Assembly (NCBI GenBank): GCA_017543805.1
Contig: JAFYFK010000142.1
Coordinates: 1 to 9,149, forward strand
DNA: 9,149 nt
Direction: 5' to 3'
From: Bacillota bacterium
Lineage (GTDB): Bacteria > Bacillota > Clostridia > Peptostreptococcales > Anaerovoracaceae
The stretch's first letter is position 1. Every line of letters begins with the position of its first letter. The position numbers and the translations under genes were made by a program. Below the pieces are notes generated by a model. That model ran no database searches. It saw only the letters and a program-made list of their open reading frames with translations, and was not told where the DNA came from. Below are positions 6,575 to 9,149 of the stretch, piece by piece.

Positions 6575-6624
6575 CCTTTCCGTAACGTTTAATTCAGGAG
6601 CATAAAAGGATCATTTGAAAACGG
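6561..6624 (+). promoter_or_regulatory. Antiterminator helix of the metY attenuator
   Basis: Bases 6561-6579 (CCGTTTTCATGTGACCTTT) pair with 6605-6624 (starting AAAGGATCAT). This gives nine continuous Watson-Crick pairs (6561-6569 with 6616-6624), one T-T mismatch, one G-U, three pairs, a bulged A at 6610 and five more pairs: 18 pairs in total around a 25-base loop. The 3' arm includes 6618-6624, the outer seven bases of the terminator's 5' arm, so the two hairpins exclude each other. The 5' arm spans the last four codons and the stop of the leader ORF. Confidence 0.78.
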
Positions 6625-6647
6625 AGTTAAGAGAAACTCCGTTTTTT
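6618..6647 (+). terminator. Attenuator terminator before metY
   Basis: AAAACGGAGTT (6618-6628) pairs perfectly with AACTCCGTTTT (6635-6645) around a six-base loop, 11 pairs. The run of six T (6642-6647) overlaps the end of the 3' arm. It lies after the leader ORF and 21 bases before the metY start, on the same strand, so it would cut the metY transcript short. The C-G rich core is 6622-6626 with 6637-6641. Confidence 0.9.
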
Positions 6648-6668
6648 ATTTAAAGAAAGGACAAAAAA

Positions 6669-7961
6669 ATGAGCAACTATAAATTTGAAACACTTCAGAT
6701 CCACGTAGGACAGGAACAGCCGGACCCCGCGAGCGACGCGCGCGCGGTGCCTATCTATCAGACCACCTCTTATGTATTCCGCAATTCGGCCCACGCGGCC
6801 GCCCGTTTTGGGCTGACCGACCCGGGCAATATTTATTCCCGCCTTACAAATTCCACCTCCGATGTGTTTGAAAAGCGCATCGCGGCGATCGAAGGCGGAG
6901 TTGCCGCGCTTGCGGTCGCGAGCGGCGCCGCTGCCATAACCTATACTCTCGAGGCGCTCGCTCAGCAGGGGGACCACATCGTAGCCCAGAAGACCATCTA
7001 CGGCGGGTCATACAACCTCCTCGCGCATACGCTTCCTCTCTACGGGGTCACCGCGACCCTGGTCGACATACACGATCTGGACGAGGTCAAAGCCGCGATC
7101 CGGCCTAACACCAAAGCCATCTATATCGAGACCCTCGGGAATCCCAACAGCGACATTCCGGATATCGACGCTCTGTCCGAAATAGCGCACGCGCACAAAA
7201 TACCTCTCGTTATAGACAACACATTTGCTACTCCCTATTTACTCAGGCCGATCGAACATGGCGCGGACATCGTCGTACACTCCGCGACCAAGTTCCTCGG
7301 CGGGCACGGCACGACGATGGGCGGAGTTATTGTCGATTCCGGAAAGTTCGACTGGAAGGGAAGCGGCAAGTTTGCGCCGATAGCTGACGCGAACCCGAGT
7401 TACCACGGGGTATCTTTTGTAGACGCGGCCGGCCCCGCTGCATTTGTCACATATATACGCGCCATCCTCCTGAGAGATACCGGCGCGGCGATCTCCCCGT
7501 TCAATTCCTTCCTGCTGCTGCAGGGCGTCGAGACTCTTTCGCTCCGCCTTGAGCGCCACGCGGAGAACACGGCGAAGGTTGTCGACTATCTGGCGAAGCA
7601 CCCCCTCGTAGCCAGAGTCAACCATCCGTCTCTGCCGGACCATCCGCAGCACGAACTGTATAAAAAGTACTTCCCGAACGGCGGAGGCTCAATATTCACT
7701 TTCGATATAAAGGGCGGCCAGAAGGAAGCGCACGCGTTTATCGACGCGCTCGAGATATTCTCGCTGCTGGCCAACGTGGCGGACGTCAAATCCCTGGTCA
7801 TCCACCCCGCGACCACCACGCATTCGCAGCTTTCGGAAGAGGAACTGGCCGATACCGGCATATTCCAGAGTACCATACGTCTGTCCATCGGCACAGAGCA
7901 TATAGATGACATCATAGCTGATCTCGAAAAGGGATTTGCCGCCGTCGCTGCCCTGGGCTGA
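6669..7961 (+). CDS. metY: O-acetylhomoserine aminocarboxypropyltransferase (O-acetylhomoserine sulfhydrylase)
   Basis: This PLP-dependent enzyme of the Cys/Met metabolism family makes homocysteine directly from O-acetyl-L-homoserine and sulfide, the direct sulfhydrylation route to methionine. The 430-residue length fits MetY; MetB/MetC relatives are nearer 380-400. Visible motifs: ETLQIHVGQEQPDP (7-20) and PIYQTTSYVF at the N terminus, typical of MetY; YSRLTNST (56-63), phosphate contacts from the neighbouring subunit; ASGAAA (84-89); IETLGNP (153-159); DNTFATPY with Asp183 that holds the PLP ring nitrogen; and the Schiff-base Lys208 in HSATKFLGGHGT. The C-terminal HPATTTHSQL and RLSIGTEHIDDI are conserved. 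AAAGG at 6656-6660 lies eight bases before the ATG. It appears to be a single-gene transcription unit controlled by the upstream attenuator. Confidence 0.95.
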   Translation: MSNYKFETLQIHVGQEQPDPASDARAVPIYQTTSYVFRNSAHAAARFGLTDPGNIYSRLTNSTSDVFEKRIAAIEGGVAALAVASGAAAITYTLEALAQQGDHIVAQKTIYGGSYNLLAHTLPLYGVTATLVDIHDLDEVKAAIRPNTKAIYIETLGNPNSDIPDIDALSEIAHAHKIPLVIDNTFATPYLLRPIEHGADIVVHSATKFLGGHGTTMGGVIVDSGKFDWKGSGKFAPIADANPSYHGVSFVDAAGPAAFVTYIRAILLRDTGAAISPFNSFLLLQGVETLSLRLERHAENTAKVVDYLAKHPLVARVNHPSLPDHPQHELYKKYFPNGGGSIFTFDIKGGQKEAHAFIDALEIFSLLANVADVKSLVIHPATTTHSQLSEEELADTGIFQSTIRLSIGTEHIDDIIADLEKGFAAVAALG

Positions 7962-7976
7962 AAGCTTGACGCTTTA

Positions 7977-8005
7977 TTGACTTGTATCTGATCATCTTTT
8001 ATATT
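7977..8005 (+). promoter_or_regulatory. Sigma-A type promoter for the second alpha/beta hydrolase
   Basis: TTGACT (7977-7982) and TATATT (8000-8005) match consensus at five of six positions each and have a 17-base spacer. The start would lie near 8012, about 39 bases before the ATG at 8051. No clear terminator separates it from metY, so some read-through is possible. Confidence 0.65.
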
Positions 8006-8050
8006 TAATTTCAGAATTAGTGGTCTGTTCCTGCGAGAAGAGGTTTAAAG

Positions 8051-8848
8051 ATGATCAGAAACGGCAGTGTGGCAGTAGGAAATACGGAGATGTATTACGC
8101 CGCTTTTGGCAGCGGCAGCAGAAAGATGGTCGTCCTGCCGGGGCTTTCGGACGGGCTTGCGACAGTAAAAGGAAAAGCCGCAGTGCTCGCCCTGCCGTAT
8201 AAAAAGCACCTCGGCGAATATACGGTGTATATGTTCAGCAGAAAGAACGATATGCCGGAAGGGTATACTGTCAGGGATATGGCAGAGGACCAGGTTAGCG
8301 CGATGCATGCGCTGGGTATCGAAAAAGCGTGTATCCTGGGGGTCTCACAGGGAGGCATGATCGCCCAGAGCATTGCGGTCAGCCATCCGGAAGCGGTAGA
8401 AAAACTGGTGCTCGCGGTCACTGCCCCGAACGCCAATGACGTTGTGACAGAAGCAGTCACGGGCTGGATCGAAATGGCGGAGCGCGGCGACCATAAGGCG
8501 CTGATGGTCGATACCGCTGAAAAAATGTACTCGGAAAAATACCTTAATAAAAACAGAAAGTATTTTCCGCTGCTTGCGCTGTATACGAAGCCTGCCTCCT
8601 ACGACCGCTTCTTTAAGAACGCCCGCGCCATCCTTTGCTTCGACGCCCGTGGCGAGCTGTCTGAGATCAGCTGCCCGACTCTTATTATTGCGGGGAGCGA
8701 TGACCGTACCGTAGGAAACGATGCCGCCGGGGAACTGAACCGGGGCATTGCCGGCAGCCGGCTGTTTGTGTACGACGGCCTTGGACACGGCGCCTTTGAG
8801 GAAGCGAAGGATTTTTACGACAGGGTCTTCGAATTCTGCAGTCAGTAA
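8051..8848 (+). CDS. Alpha/beta hydrolase
   Basis: This is a cytoplasmic alpha/beta-hydrolase-fold protein of 265 residues, the usual length for the family. In order it shows a HG-loop equivalent VVLPGLSDG (27-35), the nucleophile elbow GVSQGG (97-102, Ser99), the acid loop LIIAGSDDRTVG (211-222, with Asp218 the likely acid) and the catalytic His246 in GLGHGAFEEAKDFYDRV. A cap region of about 85 residues separates the elbow from the acid loop. No signal peptide is seen. AAGAGG (8038-8043) is seven bases before the ATG, which follows the promoter at 7977-8005. Esterase, lipase-like and haloperoxidase-like activities all occur in such proteins, and the sequence does not decide between them. Its last seven bases overlap the end of the convergent glucosidase gene. 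Confidence 0.87.
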   Translation: MIRNGSVAVGNTEMYYAAFGSGSRKMVVLPGLSDGLATVKGKAAVLALPYKKHLGEYTVYMFSRKNDMPEGYTVRDMAEDQVSAMHALGIEKACILGVSQGGMIAQSIAVSHPEAVEKLVLAVTAPNANDVVTEAVTGWIEMAERGDHKALMVDTAEKMYSEKYLNKNRKYFPLLALYTKPASYDRFFKNARAILCFDARGELSEISCPTLIIAGSDDRTVGNDAAGELNRGIAGSRLFVYDGLGHGAFEEAKDFYDRVFEFCSQ

Positions 8849-9149
8849 AGCTTATATACCAGCGCCTCGTACGGTCTGGTGAGCAGCGTTCTGCCGTCAG
8901 CCTGCGGGGCGTTTTTGTAATTGCAGAAGACGGGCTGCGCCTTTGACGGATCGAATTCCTTCGGGAAGCGGAACCTGCAGGCCTTTTCCGTAAAGCTGCA
9001 GATGACCAGCAGGGTCTGTCCCTGCCAACGGCGCTCGTATACATAAAGGTGCGGATGCATAGGCATCAGTTCCTTATAATCTCCGTTGCGGACTATGTCG
9101 CTCTGCGTGCGGAAAGCTATGACCTTCCTGTAGAAATTGAGCACGGAAT
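8842..9149 (-). CDS. GH13 alpha-glucosidase (oligo-1,6-glucosidase type), C-terminal fragment
   Basis: Only the last 101 or so codons lie in the window; the gene continues beyond 9149 and no start is present. VLNFYRKVIAFRTQSDIVRN and LYVYERRWQGQTLLVICSF match the end of the catalytic domain and the C-terminal beta-sandwich of GH13 alpha-glucosidases, which cut alpha-1,6 or alpha-1,4 glucosidic bonds of malto- and isomalto-oligosaccharides in the cytoplasm. The GTG at 9142-9144 is an internal Val, because the upstream frame stays open and the family is about 550 residues long. The stop TGA (8842-8844 on the plus strand) lies inside the end of the convergent hydrolase gene. Confidence 0.8.
   Translation of the reverse strand, partial: SVLNFYRKVIAFRTQSDIVRNGDYKELMPMHPHLYVYERRWQGQTLLVICSFTEKACRFRFPKEFDPSKAQPVFCNYKNAPQADGRTLLTRPYEALVYKLY

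Larger units (their letters stand above)
6445..6668 (+). promoter_or_regulatory. metY leader: candidate leader-peptide transcription attenuator responding to methionine
   Basis: The transcribed leader between the 6410 promoter and metY contains a ribosome binding site, a 26-codon Met-rich ORF (6494-6574), an antiterminator helix (6561-6579 with 6605-6624) and a terminator (6618-6647) sharing bases 6618-6624 with it. The expected logic is as follows. With little methionyl-tRNA the ribosome stalls on the Met codons at 6527-6553, upstream of the antiterminator arm, so the antiterminator forms and metY is transcribed. With plenty, the ribosome reaches the stop at 6572 and covers the arm, so the terminator forms. 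All elements are seen in the sequence; the mechanism is inferred from classical his/trp-type attenuation. Confidence 0.8.

Noticed and set aside
6445..6668. SAM riboswitch or methionine T-box upstream of metY
   Set aside because: No T-box sequence of the TGGNACCGCG kind and no conserved SAM-I core were found. The region is explained by the leader ORF and the two alternative hairpins.
7962..7974. Hairpin AAAGC/GCTTT after metY as a terminator
   Set aside because: The stem is only five pairs, no T run follows, and it runs into the -35 box of the next promoter.

Overview
The window looks like the chromosome of a Clostridia-type Bacillota, probably Lachnospiraceae or a close relative. The signs are strong AGGAGG-type ribosome binding sites, near-consensus sigma-A promoters, and protein families typical of that group (a DUF1848 protein, a clostridial rhomboid, MgtC, MetY, a GH13 glucosidase). 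No taxon can be fixed from the sequence alone. No rRNA, tRNA, CRISPR array or insertion sequence was seen.

Layout. (1) 44-3332, plus strand: an operon holding the end of a branched-chain-amino-acid-type (LivM, LivG, LivF) ABC importer followed by a DapA/NAL-superfamily lyase, closed by an intrinsic terminator at 3397-3424. (2) 3426-3995, minus strand: a decayed rhomboid protease gene with two frameshifts, a non-standard start codon and a substituted conserved histidine. (3) 4034-5636, plus strand: a strong promoter with a palindrome near its start point, driving an alpha/beta hydrolase and a DUF1848 protein with a C-terminal CX3CX2C cluster. (4) 5653-6398: an MgtC/SapB membrane protein with its own extended -10 promoter. 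(5) 6410-7961: metY (O-acetylhomoserine sulfhydrylase) preceded by a long leader. (6) 7977-8848: a second alpha/beta hydrolase with its own promoter. (7) 8842-9149, minus strand: the C-terminal end of a GH13 alpha-glucosidase that runs off the window.

The most notable element is the metY leader (about 6445-6668). A TTGACA-N17-TATAAA promoter is followed by a well-placed ribosome binding site and a 26-codon ORF with seven Met codons. After it come two mutually exclusive RNA helices: an antiterminator of 18 pairs that starts inside the last codons of the small ORF, and an intrinsic terminator just before metY. The geometry is that of classical leader-peptide attenuation, here apparently sensing methionyl-tRNA supply. 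No SAM riboswitch or T-box signature was found in its place.

Base composition changes across the window. Sampled lines of the liv region are near 40% GC, and sampled lines of the MgtC region are near 60%. The change falls around the rhomboid pseudogene and the following promoter, so the liv/lyase block may have a different history from the rest.
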